A DNA stretch of 64,000 nucleotides, from the NCBI GenBank assembly GCA_012845835.1, contig JABAKD010000018.1, forward strand, positions 4,796,116 through 4,860,115. The letters run 5' to 3'. Below the pieces are notes generated by a model. The model did not search any database, was not told the DNA's origin, and was given only the letters and a program-made list of their open reading frames with translations. A program made the translations under genes and the position numbers. This document shows positions 22,830 to 35,327 of this stretch, piece after piece (the first letter of the stretch is position 1; each line of letters opens with the position of its first letter). This DNA is from Undaria pinnatifida. Lineage: Eukaryota > Sar > Phaeophyceae > Laminariales > Alariaceae.

Positions 22830-23887
22830 CTCAACAGTGTTCACACATTAATAGTGTGTGTATCGTGCTCGGGTTTCCCAGGTATATACACCAGTATCTG
22901 CTTATATAGACTATGCCGCTTGTATATATACCGGTATCTGCATATATATGTATATGATTAATACGCGCGATCGGAGGATTACGCATAATGTTGCGAACAT
23001 CAGTGTCCGACCAAATCCGTGATTTTAATATTATATGTGATTTAAGCATCTTGAAAACCCCTCTTCCCCCCCCCCCCCCCCCCTTCATTCTTTCTTTCTT
23101 TCTTTTTCTTCTTTTTTACTCCTCGCTTTCTCTTGCTTAAACGCCCCTACTATCGAAATCCGCCAGAGTAATAAACACTTCCACGCCCTGGATATCACCT
23201 CGTTATCGTTTCAGAGCCGTCCATGCCGCTGCTGCAATTCCCACCAACCCCCGCCCCCAACGCCCCCTCCTTCCCCACCACCCGCACCATCGCCTAGACC
23301 TAGCACCACACGTATAGCAAACCCCTACATCTATGCGACCTAAAGCCCTTCCCCCCCCCGCCCCCGGCCCCCCCCGCCACATTCCCCGCCCCCCCCCCCA
23401 AGAAATATTTATAGTTTCCACGCACAAATTGACCTGCCCCACCCGTCCCCTCCCCGCCCCCCCCCCCCCTCCCCCCCCCCTCCCCCCCCCCTCCCCCCCC
23501 CCCTCCCCCCCCCTCCCCCCCCCCTCCCCCCCCCCTTTTGATCAAAATCAGGCCCCCACGTCCTTAAAAACTCCGCACTCCCCTCACCGGATATTCGACT
23601 TACAGGATTCACTTTATAAACTGATGCTTTTCCTTCCACAGCTGTCAGATTTTGTCCCCCTCAGAAACGGGTTTTATAGTTTCCGCGCACAGACTGACTA
23701 ACATCACCCTGTTGACCCTGATAGCTACACCGTAGTTGCAAGGGGAGTCGCCGACCTATATCCTTAATGAGGGCACACAACTCGTAATACGCGCGATTGG
23801 AGTATCACACACAGCTTGCAAAGATGAGTTTCGACAAAATCTTCGATCTCACAGCTGGAGTGTATTTTTATTTTTATATTATATGTA
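22830..23887 (-). repeat. Family B repeat (C-rich on + strand)
   Basis: Reverse copy. An internal degenerate head lies at 22950-23060 (TAATACGCGCGATCGG), C runs at 23068-23083 and 23346-23536, and the terminal head ends near 23880 (TTCGATCTCACAGCTGGAGT). Confidence 0.75.
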
Positions 23888-24569
23888 TATATAGACTATA
23901 TCGCTGGTATGCACATCTACTATCAGCCCGTCTTCCCTGTTGCCGTGATATTGCATGCTGTATGATATATCGAACACAGTTGTTCGTGGTGTCTGCTGCT
24001 GCGCGTATTATCATCCTGCTGCGCGTATTACCATCCTGTATCTGCTGTACGTGTGCTAATATGATATCGGGCACCTCACGGGTTTTTGCAATTTTTTGGC
24101 GGCGTCTGTTGATTGGCTGTACGTGTGTCCGTTCTCCAAAATATTTCAAATATTTCAATTTCCTGGTGGGCTGCAGCAAACTTTTCAAATGTGTGCCCAC
24201 TCGATCGACAAATGTTACGCTGGCGAATGCAACGCGCCACCCGTGTAGTCGTACAAGAGACGAACTGCCGTTCGTAGCGTGTATTGCATGTGCCTCCGCT
24301 GCACGTTCAGCATTTCCGCCTTGTAGAACTGGGATGTGATTGGGGTAAGCAGTGCCCCGACAGTAAAATGAATGCTGTTTCCTATTATCAACGGCCACGG
24401 CCTGCTCTCGGAATGTTTGGCGAAAAACGTTTCGACTGACCCATCTTTCTGTGGACCTACGCCCTTTTAAACCCTCTTCGTCAGAAACATTTGGCCCCAA
24501 ACCCAAATTGTTATACCCCTCCCGTGGGATGGCACTGTTGAGTCGCCCGGGATGTTTTTCTGATCTACA
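23888..24569. other. No feature recognised
   Basis: The minus strand is open for 210 codons at 23874-24506, overlapping the family B head, with no motif I can place. Not called as a gene. Confidence 0.3.
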
Positions 24570-25040
24570 CCCCCGTTAACGTGCTACCCCGTTGTGACCC
24601 TATGTATGCTGTAATCTGGATACGCCCGCCCTCACTTTTCCGTCCTTGTTGTGAAGTAGTATTCAGATAGACACACCTTTTGAAACACACTAAAATGCGA
24701 TGTTTCGAACCAATTCAAACTACCTACACATCGTAGCATTGCCCGTCGGACTTGATCCCAGTCGGAACAAGTCCGCCCTCACCCGTCCGTCCTTGGTTGT
24801 GTCTACTGTAGTATGGTTCAGATTAACACCTCTGTGAACACACTCCATTTCCCTATAGACTGCTGTGGTATCGCCCGATGATAGTCTCCCTACGTGGTGG
24901 ATTTCGTGGGACTCAAGTCTTGCGGGTTTAACTTTCTCCATAAGTCTATACCTTCACACGTCCGTCCTTGATTGTGACATATTGTTCAAACTCCCCTCTC
25001 CTTGAACATGTGCCGTCTCGATTCCCTTTTTACTTTGTTG
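24570..25040. repeat. Three degenerate direct repeats of about 150-190 bp spacing
   Basis: The phrase GCCCTCAC…CCGTCCTT…GTTGTG followed by TTCAGAT and GAACACAC recurs at 24630, 24775 and, more diverged, 24955. Confidence 0.45.
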
Positions 25041-25589
25041 ACGACCGAGTTGACACTATTGCCACTCATCAAAGTGTCGTCAGACTTGCCGGAGAATGGT
25101 ATGAATGATAAGTAGTCCATCCACGCTCCGGTTATTGGTTGGATATATATATATATATATTCCCCAGCGCGATCCGCTCGTCGTTCGGTGTTTTGCTAGC
25201 GACACCTTGCCCTCACGAACTTACACGACGTACGAACTAACACCATAAATAAAAGCATGTATGCTTCTAGTTGATCCAGCTTGGGTTATGTGGCCCTGAT
25301 GTCTTAATTTGGTACTAGACACTATGTAGCGCCAGGCCCCGCCCTTGTGCGATCGAATGGCATGACATGCGTGTCTGTATGTAATATGTCCCAGGTAATC
25401 TGCGTATAGTTTGCTCGCTCGCATAGTTTTGGTACGTGCGGTGACAAAACCATCTTATGTACCTGTTCAACCAGGCGTATATGTAAATGTACGTCCAGTA
25501 CACCCCAATTGTTCCCGTGGTCGTCTCCTGGTCTGGTGGTAGTTACGTGGCGTTTGTCGTCATCACGTGTTGTTGCCATTCTTGAACGA
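25041..25589. other. No feature recognised; short (TA)n at 25143-25161
   Basis: No repeat relationship or coding signal identified besides the dinucleotide run. Confidence 0.3.
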
Positions 25590-26005
25590 CCGCATCTTTT
25601 ATATAAGCAAATAGACCTGCCCCACCCGTCCCCTCCCCCCCCTCCCCCCCTCCCAAAATCAGGCCCCCACGTCCTTAAAAACTCCGCCCTCCCCTCACCG
25701 GTTATTCGACTTACAGGATTCACTTTATTAACTGATGCATTTCCTTCCACAGCTGTCAGATTTTGCCCCCCTCAGAAACGGGTTTTATAGTTTCCGCGCA
25801 CAGGCTGCCTAACATCACCCTGTTGACCCTGATAGCTACACTGTAGTTGCAAGGGGAGTCGCCGACCTATATCCTTAATGAGGACACACAACCCGTAATG
25901 CGCGCGATCGGAGTATCACACACAGCTTGCAAAGATGAGTTTCGACAAAATATTCGATCTCACAGCTGGAGTGTATTTTAATTTTTATAATATTACGCAT
26001 CGCAT
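25590..26005 (-). repeat. Family B repeat, partial
   Basis: Reverse copy with a much shorter C-rich section (25620-25655) followed by the complete head. Confidence 0.75.
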
Positions 26006-26559
26006 GCTGTATCTCAGGTACGTACAGCAATTCTGTGGACAATGTTCTGGCATTCGTGAGGCAGTACTGCATAGTTCCTGTTCTATGTATGTATATACAT
26101 GCCCGGTCCTCACTACGTCGTGCGAAGAGTTGTGTATCTCCTGACTGGTATGACCTATATCGTGCCCTTGCCATTCACTGTTCGATGTGTTTCACCCTGA
26201 CACGCAAAGTCTCCTCCTTAGGATTAACATGACGTCTTCGCGCGAACAGAAACCGGGGATGAGTACAAGCGTATGCACATGACATTGTATATTCCCGTAC
26301 GTACATGAATACTTCTCGCTTATCTGGTACACGCCCATCCTTGGATCTTGTCCTTACTGCGCAGACAAATAGTATGTACCATATTCGAGTCGACTCTTCC
26401 GATCGCACCCCATACCAGGCGCATACATAATCCGTAGCGTAGTGGCATATCAATCGCACATAGTCTAGACTATTCAGTTGAACCGTGTCACATTCATGAA
26501 TCACTGTATCCGTGTAGCTCACCACGACGACAGCACACATACGTACTTTGGTCCCCCTC

Positions 26560-26690
26560 ACCAAAACGTATTTTTTTCAAGTTCCACGCATAGATAGGTT
26601 GAACAACGTCACCCTGTTGACCCTGGTACAAGCTACTTCAGAATCTAAGGGAACTCGCCGACCTATATCCTTCATTGGAACACACACTCA
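26560..26690 (-). repeat. Family B fragment
   Basis: Carries only TCACCCTGTTGACCCTGGTA and CGCCGACCTATATCCTTCAT from the head. A MITE-E copy directly follows. Confidence 0.6.
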
Positions 26691-26696
26691 GACAGA

Positions 26697-26986
26697 GTTG
26701 TTCTACGGTAGCCCCCCCCCCCAAGCTTTTCTTTCACGAAATCGCTGGTTTTGAAACCAGCTCTCGGCCGTATCTCCTGAAGAAATACGATGCCCCTTCC
26801 TTGCCGTCCCGACGTCATCTATCGATAGATAGTCCTTCGAAAACATGAAAATGTGCGTGCGGATTATTATTGTTGTTATTTTTTTTCGTAGCATCCTTCC
26901 TCGTGACGACCAGCCATGAACCGTTCGTCAAAGAAAATCGACGTTTTTTTTTTTTTTTTTTTGGGGGGGGGGCTATCGTAGAATCA
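26697..26986 (+). mobile_element. MITE-E copy
   Basis: 290 bp. Expanded T and G runs (26944-26972) near the right TIR (GGGGGCTATCGTAGAATC). Confidence 0.8.
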
Positions 26987-28189
26987 GTCCCCAGCAATAC
27001 GCGCGATCCGAGCATCACACACAACAACAGCTTGCGAGTATGAGTATTTGACGAATCTGCGACCCTTTTGATGCCTCCTCCCCGGCGCAATCGCCTGTTG
27101 TAGTGCTGGTCTGGGTGTTGCTTATGTCCCCATTATCAACCTACCTGTCAGTGCTGTCACCGTTCTTTTGACAGATTGTCTGGTGGTTTGTACTCCGTGC
27201 TCATCGTTCCTGTGAAGCCCGAACATATTAATGAAATAGAGGAGAGTGGGATACCGCTTCTCCAAATATTGTAAAACTATTTGAGGTAAATAAACATACA
27301 GACTAATCTAGTCTAGTCTAAAACCAGTCGTCATATATATAATAAACTGAAAAATATTTCCTCGGCAACCTGCGATGTTTTTTGTTTTTTTTTCAATAAT
27401 AGACTATAATAGACTAGATATTTTCGTAATCTTTTCATGGACAACGAAAATTTAAAAACCCAAAAAAGAGGGGGGAGTGCCCCGATCGTGTACGAGGTAC
27501 GATGTGTGTCATCTAATCAGCCAAGGTCATGGGAGACACGTTGTCTGTCTCGTTTATCATCTGCCCCCCCAGACCCGCATGCTCTTTTCGAGCGAGGTCA
27601 ACAACCGGTGTGTATAGCGCTCCAATTGTTACGCTCTAAGTGTCTGTACTACCCCCCATTTCAAGACCCGACGCAGTCGTGTCGTCATCTCATACTTGGA
27701 CTTGCCATAATTACTTTCTCTGCCGCTCTCAGACCTCCGTTTGTAGCGGCGAAGTATTTGTATTCAGACCGACACTGTGTGAAAGCCGTCTCCTCCAATG
27801 TCTTGATCTCTTTTCCATAAAGTGTTTGCTCACTTAGTAACACATACGTCGTATGATCCGCATACTCCGCCTAACACCACGCATGGTATCCTTCTTATAC
27901 CGGGCACATAAGAATACCTCCGCGTCTTATTATCTGGATGCCAAATTCGACTGCACCATATTTCGCATGTGCGCGTGTTACTCGTTCCTGTCCACTTCTC
28001 CTTGTCGGCCACTTACTCGAACTACGATGTATATCCTGGGATGATATGATCCGATACCGTTTCCGTGATGCAGCAATGTGCCGTATCGTCATGACCCTGC
28101 CAGGTACGTGTTGCGCAAGTGTACCCCTCCCATACCTAGCACGTACTACCCACGGTGTATGTAAATATTCTTGTGTGAAGCTCCGATAT
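26987..28189. other. No gene recognised
   Basis: 27300-27420 holds several AGACTATA/TAGTCTAG motifs. No open frame shows a motif or splice support. Confidence 0.3.
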
Positions 28190-29010
28190 ATATGTAGCGG
28201 GATATAGACTATAGACTAGACCACATATATCCACACGTATAACAAACCTCTCACCTAACCCCCCCCCCCGCCAACCCCCACCCCCCCCCCCGCCCCACCC
28301 CCCCCCGCCCCCACCCCCCACCTCGCCAACCCCCCCACCCCATCCCACCCCCACAGCCTCGAACACTCCGCCCTCTCTCTACTCACTGATTGTACGACTT
28401 ACCCCCGGATATACGTGATAAACTGATGCATTATTTCCAAAACCGTCACATTTATCCCCTCAAAAAAACGTATAGTTCCACGCACAGATTGAGCTGCCCC
28501 ACCCGCTCCACCCCCGCCCCAACCCCCCCGCCCCATAAAATAAACTGGTGCATTTTTGTTCATTTTGTTTCCCAAAACCGTCAGATATATTCCCTTAAAG
28601 GATTTATAGCTCTCACGCACAAATTGCCCGCCTGCCCGCCCCCCCCCCCCCCCTCCAACCCCGCTCGCTTTTGATCAAACCCAGGCCCCTACGTCCTTCA
28701 AACCTCCGCCCCCCCCCTCACCGGTTATTCGACTTACAGGATTCAATTGATGAACGGATACATTTCCCTCCACAGCTGTCAGATTTTGTCCCGGGTTTTA
28801 TAGTTTCCGCGCACAGGCAGACTAACATCACCCTGTTGACCCTGATAGCTACACTGTAGTTGTAATGGGGAGTCGCCGACCTATATCCTTAATGAGGACA
28901 CACAACCAGTAATACGCGCGATCGGAGTATCACACACAGCTTGCAAAGATGAGTTTCGACGAAATCTTCGATCTCACAGCTGGAGTGTATTTTCATTTTT
29001 TATAATATAT
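28190..29010 (-). repeat. Family B repeat
   Basis: Reverse copy preceded by ATAGACTATAGACTAG. C runs at 28259-28350 and 28637-28653; complete head at 28725-29005. Confidence 0.75.
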
Positions 29011-29037
29011 ATTTCTCCCTCTAGTGCTCAATGGCGG

Positions 29038-29243
29038 AGACAGTGCATGGCCACATCACCTCGCATGTTGTATTTGGCAATACGTTTCTCTTTCATATAA
29101 TTACCGATGTCAAAAAATAATGGTAACTATATGATGGTGGTGACAAACAGTGCATGACCACATCACCTCGCCTGTTGTATTTGGCAATAATACGTACCTC
29201 TTTCTTAATATTAGCGATTTCAGAAAATAATGGTAACTACAAA
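29038..29243. repeat. Tandem duplication, two units of about 103 bp
   Basis: Both units share CAGTGCATG, CCACATCACCTCGC, TGTTGTATTTGGCAATA and AAAATAATGGTAACTA. Confidence 0.8.
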
Positions 29244-29399
29244 TATTGTATAAAATAATCTAGCTTTCGTTCCATGTACAACAACAAATTATGAAGATTT
29301 AACACGTTGTTTACTACACCTAAACACTGGGTTGCATACTGCATCTAACATCAAACCTTCTAGAATAGTAAACATTACCAGGCAGATGATATAAAGGGA

Positions 29400-30850
29400 T
29401 GTCTTATTGCTTCAATCGTCAGGTTTGTCCACTTTAAGGATTTGTAGTTTCCGCGCACATATTGAAATGTCCCGCCCCCCGCCCCCCCCCTCCCCTCCCC
29501 CTCCCCCGATCCCTCTTGTTCAAAACCCCCCCACCCCTTCCCCCCCCCCCCCTTCCCCGATCCCTCCCCCCCCCCCCCCCCCTTTCCGCCTAGTTTGTCC
29601 GAACGCCCTACTCACAATCGAAAACGGCCAGAGTAATAAACACCTATACGCAGTTGATATGACGTCATTATCTCTCTGATCATCCATGACGTAGTTTTCA
29701 TTCTTTCCCCCCACCCCCCTCAACCCCCCTCCAACGCCCCCTCTTTTCCAACCATCCGCACGATCGCCTAGACCTAGCACCACGCGTATAAAAAGCCCCT
29801 ACATATCTTTGATCTCACAGCTGGAGTGTATTGTAATATTATTTGTGACCTAAACCTCCAAAAAATTCTTCCCCCCCCCCCCCCCCCCACTTCTCGCTCT
29901 CCCTTGCTCAAACGCCCCACCTAATATCGAAACCCGCCAGATTAATAAACACTTCGCGCACTGGATATCACCTCATCATCTTTCTAGAGCCATCCATGCC
30001 GCTGCTTCCCCCCCCCCCCCCGCCCCGAACGCCCCCTTCTTCCCCACCACCCGTACCATCGCCTAGACCTAGCACCACACGTATAACAAACCCCTCACCT
30101 ACAACCCTTCCCCCCCCCCCCCCTCCCCCCCCCCCCCCCCCCCGCCCCCACCTCCCCAACCCCCCCACCCCATCCCAACCCCACCCCCGCGAACACTCCG
30201 CCCTCTCTCTACTCACTGATTGTACGACTTACCCCCGGATATACAGGATAAACTGATGCATTCTTTCCAAAACCGTCCCATTTATCCCCTCAAAAAAACG
30301 TATAGTTCCACGCACAGATTGAGCTGCCCCATACGCCCCACCCCCGCCCCAACCCCCCCGTCCGCGTAAAATAAACTGGTGCATTTTTGTTCATTTTGTT
30401 TCCCAAAACCGTCAGATTTATCCCCTTAAAGGATTTATAGCTTCCACGCACAAACTGCCCGCCCGTCCGCCCGCCCCCCCCCTCCAACCCCGCTCGCTTT
30501 TGATCAAAGCCAGGCCCCCACGTCCTTCAAAACTCCCCCCCCTCCTCACCGGTTATTCGACTTACAGGATTCACTTGATAAACGGATACATTTCCCTCCA
30601 CAGCTGTCAGATTTTGCCCCCCCCAGAAACGGGTTTTATAGTTTCCGCGCACAGACTGACTAACATCACCCTGTTGACTCTGATAGCTACTCTGTAGTTG
30701 CAAGGGGAGTCGATGACCTATATCCTTAATGAGGACACACAACCCGTAATACGCGCGATCGGAGTATCACACACAGCTTGCAAAGATGAGTTTCAACGAA
30801 ATCTTCGATCTCACAGCTGGAGTGTATTTTCATTTTTTATAATATACTAT
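29400..30850 (-). repeat. Family B repeat, long copy
   Basis: Reverse copy with several C-rich blocks and internal repeats of its middle section (CGCACAGATTGAGCTGCCCC). Ends in a complete head that abuts an inverted head. Confidence 0.75.
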
Positions 30851-30995
30851 AACATTATAAAAAATATACTACACTCCATCCAGCTGTGAGATCGAATTTT
30901 TTGTCGAAACTCATATTTGCAAGCTGTGTGTGATACTCCGATCGCGCGTATTACGGGTTGTGTGTCCTCATTAAGGATATAGGTCGGCGACTATA
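30851..30995 (+). repeat. Family B head, inverted against the previous copy
   Basis: Forms a near-perfect inverted repeat with 30725-30840 about a short AT-rich centre near 30850. Only the head is present; the sequence diverges after GTCGGCGACT. Confidence 0.8.
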
Positions 30996-32154
30996 CACAT
31001 ACATGTCACTGTCAGGCACCCTTACCCTTTTCAGCACGTGTTGCTTCTTACGCTTCTGCTTGCAGTATGCCATACATATGGTAAACAACCGAACAGCTTT
31101 TCATGCGTGGTTGTTCCGTCTACTGCGCGATGATCATATATATATGCCATGTGCTGTCGGATTGTATGCGGACATGTACATAGAACTTTGGGATAGGTCT
31201 TCGTATGTACTACACAATGTACATGCATCTGAGCGTGTAATACAGCCCGCGGTGATCTGCGCACACCCATCTTTTGTGCACCTGATGTGTATGTTTTCGC
31301 TCATGGTCAGCCTGCCTATTCTTTGTGATGATACCTTCGTTATCATGAATGAATCTATCGTGTGAATCCCTATTCCTGCGGTCGGTCGCTTCCTACCTTC
31401 TCCGCGGGTTAATCGGTTTCAATACTAATCATGCGTCACCCCGCGGCCCCCTCCACATCTTGTTGTTCTCAGCCCGCTAACCCGATGAGACCTCAACACC
31501 ATCCTTCAGTGGATATTTTTTCACGCTCTTTACGGCCCGGCTGCTTTCTTGCACGCACCTGCTTCATTTCAGCTTAAGCTAAGCTCCTCACGCTCCAAAT
31601 AGGAGAGGTAGGGTGGTCGTGGGATTGGAGACAAAAGAGAAAATTCGCGGATTATCTAATTTCTTGTCAAGACAGGCCGACAGATACGCCAACCAACCAA
31701 CCAAGGGGTAAGAGACAGACGACACAAAAGTGCGCAAACGACCCAAACCTCTTCGCGTGCTGATAACGTTTTCAATTGTTTTTGGCGTTTTTGCGCGGGC
31801 GGCGAGAAAAAACAGCGGGGACAGGAAGCCGCTTGAGCGAGGCATAGGCGCCCCTAACTAACTCAACACAGCTCACGACCTCGACGCAAAGTCGCGCGCG
31901 CGCAAAACCACCACATAACTAAAGAAAAAAACACTAACAGCGCAGTACGTATTACAGGACTCCGCCCAAACTGATATCGATTCCCCTCCCTTTCCCCTCC
32001 ACCACCCTTACCCACCGCAACCCCCCCGAGACCACCTCTCCGAACTCCAACCCTAGGTAGCACAAAGAAAAACCTAGCTTATTTCTTGACGCTTCGCGCA
32101 CCCACCCACAGAAAGCCCGGGACTCCAGATAGATGGCCAGAACGTCGGACGGAG
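30996..32154. other. No gene recognised
   Basis: The inner flank of A1, where gag of a split-direct-repeat element might be expected. Open segments on both strands have no recognisable motif. Confidence 0.3.
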
Positions 32155-32568
32155 AAGAGAAACCACGGCGATTCCCGGTAGATCAATCACCAGACTGTAA
32201 CGTCTCCTCGATTGCGACGTTGGATGGTCAGCTGAGGTCTAGCGCCCTTTGCGGGAGACTCCTGTGCTTCGCGAGCTCTGAAAGTTAGCTCCGGGAATAA
32301 TGATCTCATGGGGCTTTTCTCCGTTCACTGTCGTTTGCACAGTACCTGGACTCACATAATCCATTCCGTGAATCCGACGACCTGCCTGAACCTCCCAGGC
32401 TTACGGGCGTTTGGTTTGATTTGATTGCCTTCTCGGAGGTATACAACAGTTGGTATCGTCACCTGTCCTGGATTTTCAACTCGTCAATCCTTCAGGCCAA
32501 CACAAACAACGAATTATTTATCGTTCTGTCCCAGAATCTACTAAATAATCCTTCACGTCCCGAAAGTT
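32155..32568 (-). repeat. A1 copy of split direct repeat
   Basis: Single A-type copy 11 kb from A2 in the same orientation, without a B-type neighbour, as expected for the left end of a split-direct-repeat element read on the minus strand. The match ends sharply near GAATCTACTAAATAATCC at 32565. Confidence 0.7.
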
Positions 32569-32603
32569 TGGAATGTTTTTTTTTTGGTTAAACGTCGCTG
32601 TAG

Positions 32604-32906
32604 GCATCTGCTACGTGCGGCAAAGAAAGGTGCATCATGTGTTATTTCCGAGGCTTCCCCCTTGAAGATCTCTACGATTATGTCACCCACAAACCTGACT
32701 TTGAGCAAAGTAAGATTAAAGTCCAACCCCCGGTGAACAATCCCCTGGCCTAAGTATATACCGGGAAAAAAAAAACTTGGAACGCAAATTCTAAAACAAA
32801 CGGCAAATCACCAATTCGAGCAGTTTTTTCATTTGAGCAGTTTGTGAAAACATAATAAGTGTTTTGTGACACCCAAGAAGTGCTACTCCTGCCGCAACAT
32901 GCCTGT
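32604..32906 (-). mobile_element. MITE-A copy, diverged
   Basis: Lies directly next to A1. Retains CCCCTGGCCTAAGTATA and the right end CCTGCCGCAACATGCC. The MITE interior around 32790-32870 is replaced by unrelated A-rich sequence. Confidence 0.55.
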
Positions 32907-33192
32907 ATTTCAACGGTATCATAGCACCCGTTGTGTTGCTAACAATAGTAGGTTTCAATACAGTACACAATCAATACCAACACTTGGCGACACACACGTA
33001 GTTATGCCCAAGCCACAGCTAGCTTGCCACACCGATGCAGGAATTCTCAGATCCAAGCTATGGTAGGGGGGTGGGTCGCTTTTACGGTCTCGTTTTTTTA
33101 ATCGGGGTCAGAGCTACTGTCTCTCGCGAGCAGACCTCCCCGACATCGTTACAACTTTGAGCTGACGCGTGCTAAGCAAGGTGTAGAGGAGC

Positions 33193-33458
33193 CGTTCTAC
33201 GGTAGCCCCTGCTAACTTTTCTTCAGCCAAAATCGCCGGTTTCGAAACCAGCTCCCGGCCGTATCTCCTGAAACAATGTGTCCCGTGCCACCGCGACGTC
33301 ATCGTTCGATAGATAGTCCGTCGCAAACAAGAAAACATGTATGTGAAGAAGATGTTTTTTTCGTATCCCCCTTCCTTTGTGTCGCGAGCAGCCATGGAAG
33401 TTTCGTTAACGAGCATCGCTTCTTTTGGGGGGGGGAGGAGCTATCATCGTAGAATCGG
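33193..33458 (+). mobile_element. MITE-E copy
   Basis: 266 bp. GTTCTACGGTAGCCCC to GCTATCATCGTAGAATCGG with a 3-bp duplication in the right TIR. Confidence 0.8.
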
Positions 33459-33754
33459 TCAGAGGTACAAGTACAACACTTTATTTTTCTTCAGAGGTTC
33501 CTCACTTGAAGATCTCTGTTTCGGAGACAAAAAACGATAAAGTGCGTACCCGATGGACAATGAACAGTTAGCAATCCCATGACCTAGGTATGCAACGTAC
33601 CATTCTTTCCTAGAAAGGACAAAGCATAAAATTCGGACGTTTTTTGGGTTAAAACGGAGGGCTAATAATGAGGGTTAATAAGGAGAGCCCCGTCATCACA
33701 GAAAGAAGACGCTTTCAGACAAAAAACGGTATACCTCTGTCGTAGAACGAACGC
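33459..33754 (-). mobile_element. MITE-A copy, left TIR replaced
   Basis: Begins directly at the end of the MITE-E copy. Contains CCCATGACCTAGGTATG and a duplicated GGGTTAA block (33647-33685). Confidence 0.7.
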
Positions 33755-35276
33755 TTCAGCGTTCTTATTTATTTTTGGTCGGTTTCTGGATGTTCCGGGC
33801 CAAGAAGTTGCTACTACGCTCTCCATTAACAAGACAAAATAGAAAATGAGAGCCGCTCGGGCGGGTGACCCAAATGCTAAAGTTAAAAGGGTGGTAGCCC
33901 CTCTAACACTACGAGAGAGAGGTAAGGCACGTTTCGGCTGTTCATTTTGGCTGAATGATGGGCCTTCTTAAGCTCCAAATTTTCCCCTTTTGAAGTATTA
34001 GAAGTTGGTTTCTATCGATACCCAGGCCGTGGGATTGTTTGTCGGGTACCAGCATTTTTATCTGCCTCCAAATCAGTTTTTTGAGTAAGAGAGCGGTGTG
34101 AGTCGACAAGATTTTCACCCCTAAGCACTAATCGGTAGAGGTGCCGTTAGACACGACTAAGTGATTCTTTTAGTCGGCTAGTTGTCTTGCAAAACCTGCT
34201 GATGATGGTTAGCCGACTTGCCGACTTGAGTCAGGAGAGGGAAGCGAGCCATGTCAGTCCCTCCCCTGGGCCGAGCGGGCCCCGCCAAAAAGAGGTAAAA
34301 CGCGCACCCGCATTCAATAATCCTTCCTACGAGTGAGTACGGGAACCCACTAAGTCGGATAGTCGGCGCACCTCCGTGAAGCAACCAACTATTGGTCGGA
34401 ATAATAACTAGCTGGTGATTTAAATCATGCCGACTCACGGCTCTAGTTTTTGGGTTAGGGGTGTAGAGGTCCTCAGAGCCATCCCACGGTAGGGGTTGCA
34501 GTTGTTGGATTAACTTATAATGTACCTGACCGATTGGGCTCTTCAAGGGAGGAACTACCGGTCAGTCATTAGACTAGTCAATTAATTCCACGGACCAATG
34601 CTACGGTAGGGGGGGGGGGGGGGATATGTTGTTACTACCCCCTTTTGGGCACTTTTTTTGTTTCAGTGAGTGGCTTGGTGTCACTCGCGCGAGGGAAACC
34701 CCTGTTCCTTGCGGTCACAGGCTTTCTCGTGCAGTCTAACCTTCTCGATATTTATTGACACGGAAAAGGGATATCTGGTTAGCTTACGCTGCTGCAACAA
34801 AGAAATCGCCGAACGTGTTCGTGTCGGGGAGGTACATGCAGAGGTTCACTCGCGCGAACACGATAGCTCAGAACCGGTCGTGGTGTACCATCGCCCTGAT
34901 CGCACGATATATCATAACGTTTTTTTTTTGTCAGGACTCTTTAGGCATACGATAGAAGCTTGCTGTCGGGTTGTGTGAACGAACGCTTTCCTCGTCGTCC
35001 CGAAGTCGATTTTTTCGGGTGAGATGTTGAGAGTTAGCTCCTCATGTCAGGAGAGCTCAGAAAAATCTTAGAATCTGATGCGGGATGGCTCCTCAACCAA
35101 GGATCTTCATTGAATAATTCGTGCACCTATATACATACCAGGTATACCGTTTAGTAGGTATCCTAGAGAGCAAATATTGTTGTAAGCCGACACGAAGCCC
35201 CTTCTCTTCTCACCCCCCTCCCCCTCCCCCACCCCCCCCTTGCGCGCGCCTCCGGCCAATGCTGACTCTCCCGAAG
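33755..35276. other. End of intron 1: repeat D and F pieces, no gene
   Basis: 34670-34730 has GTCACTCGCGCGAGGGAAAC with CTGTTCCTTGCGGTC (repeat D). 34955-35100 is repeat F. 35190-35276 is the pyrimidine tract before exon 2. Confidence 0.4.
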
Positions 35277-35327
35277 GATGGTTTTCCAATTTACGGACAG
35301 CTTGGCCCAGACGGAGTGGAAATGAAG
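35277..35327 (+). CDS. Exon 2: 17-codon YHYH domain exon
   Basis: A 51-bp exon reading DGFPIYGQLGPDGVEMK, the continuation of the YHYH motif that breaks off at the end of exon 1, 15.6 kb upstream. The acceptor (CCGAAG|GAT) follows an 80-bp pyrimidine-rich tract made largely of C runs, and the donor is AAG|GTCAGG at 35328. Both borders are phase 0, matching exon 1 and exon 3. The exon sits between two copies of dispersed repeat F, at about 35.0 and 35.9 kb. I am confident because the family motif is rebuilt exactly across the junction. Confidence 0.8.

Larger units (their letters stand above)
20083..32568 (-). mobile_element. Putative split-direct-repeat (PAT/Ngaro-type DIRS) element, nested and degraded
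   Basis: On the minus strand the order is A1 (32568-32155), internal region with the recombinase (22689-21530), B1 (21507-21250), A2 (21243-20860), B2 (20750-20083). A1/A2 and B1/B2 are each same-orientation repeats of roughly 85-90% identity by eye. This A1 - ORFs - B1 - A2 - B2 order is the known terminal layout of PAT and Ngaro elements. The interior is mostly family B repeats and a MITE-E, and no RT/RNase H or gag could be read, so the element is at best a gutted copy. An alternative is a Crypton with accidentally duplicated flanks. Confidence 0.45.

Noticed and set aside
23874-24506. 210-codon minus-strand ORF inside the putative DIRS-like element
   Set aside because: Examined as a possible RT or gag remnant; no RT, RNase H or zinc-knuckle motif, and its end overlaps a family B head.
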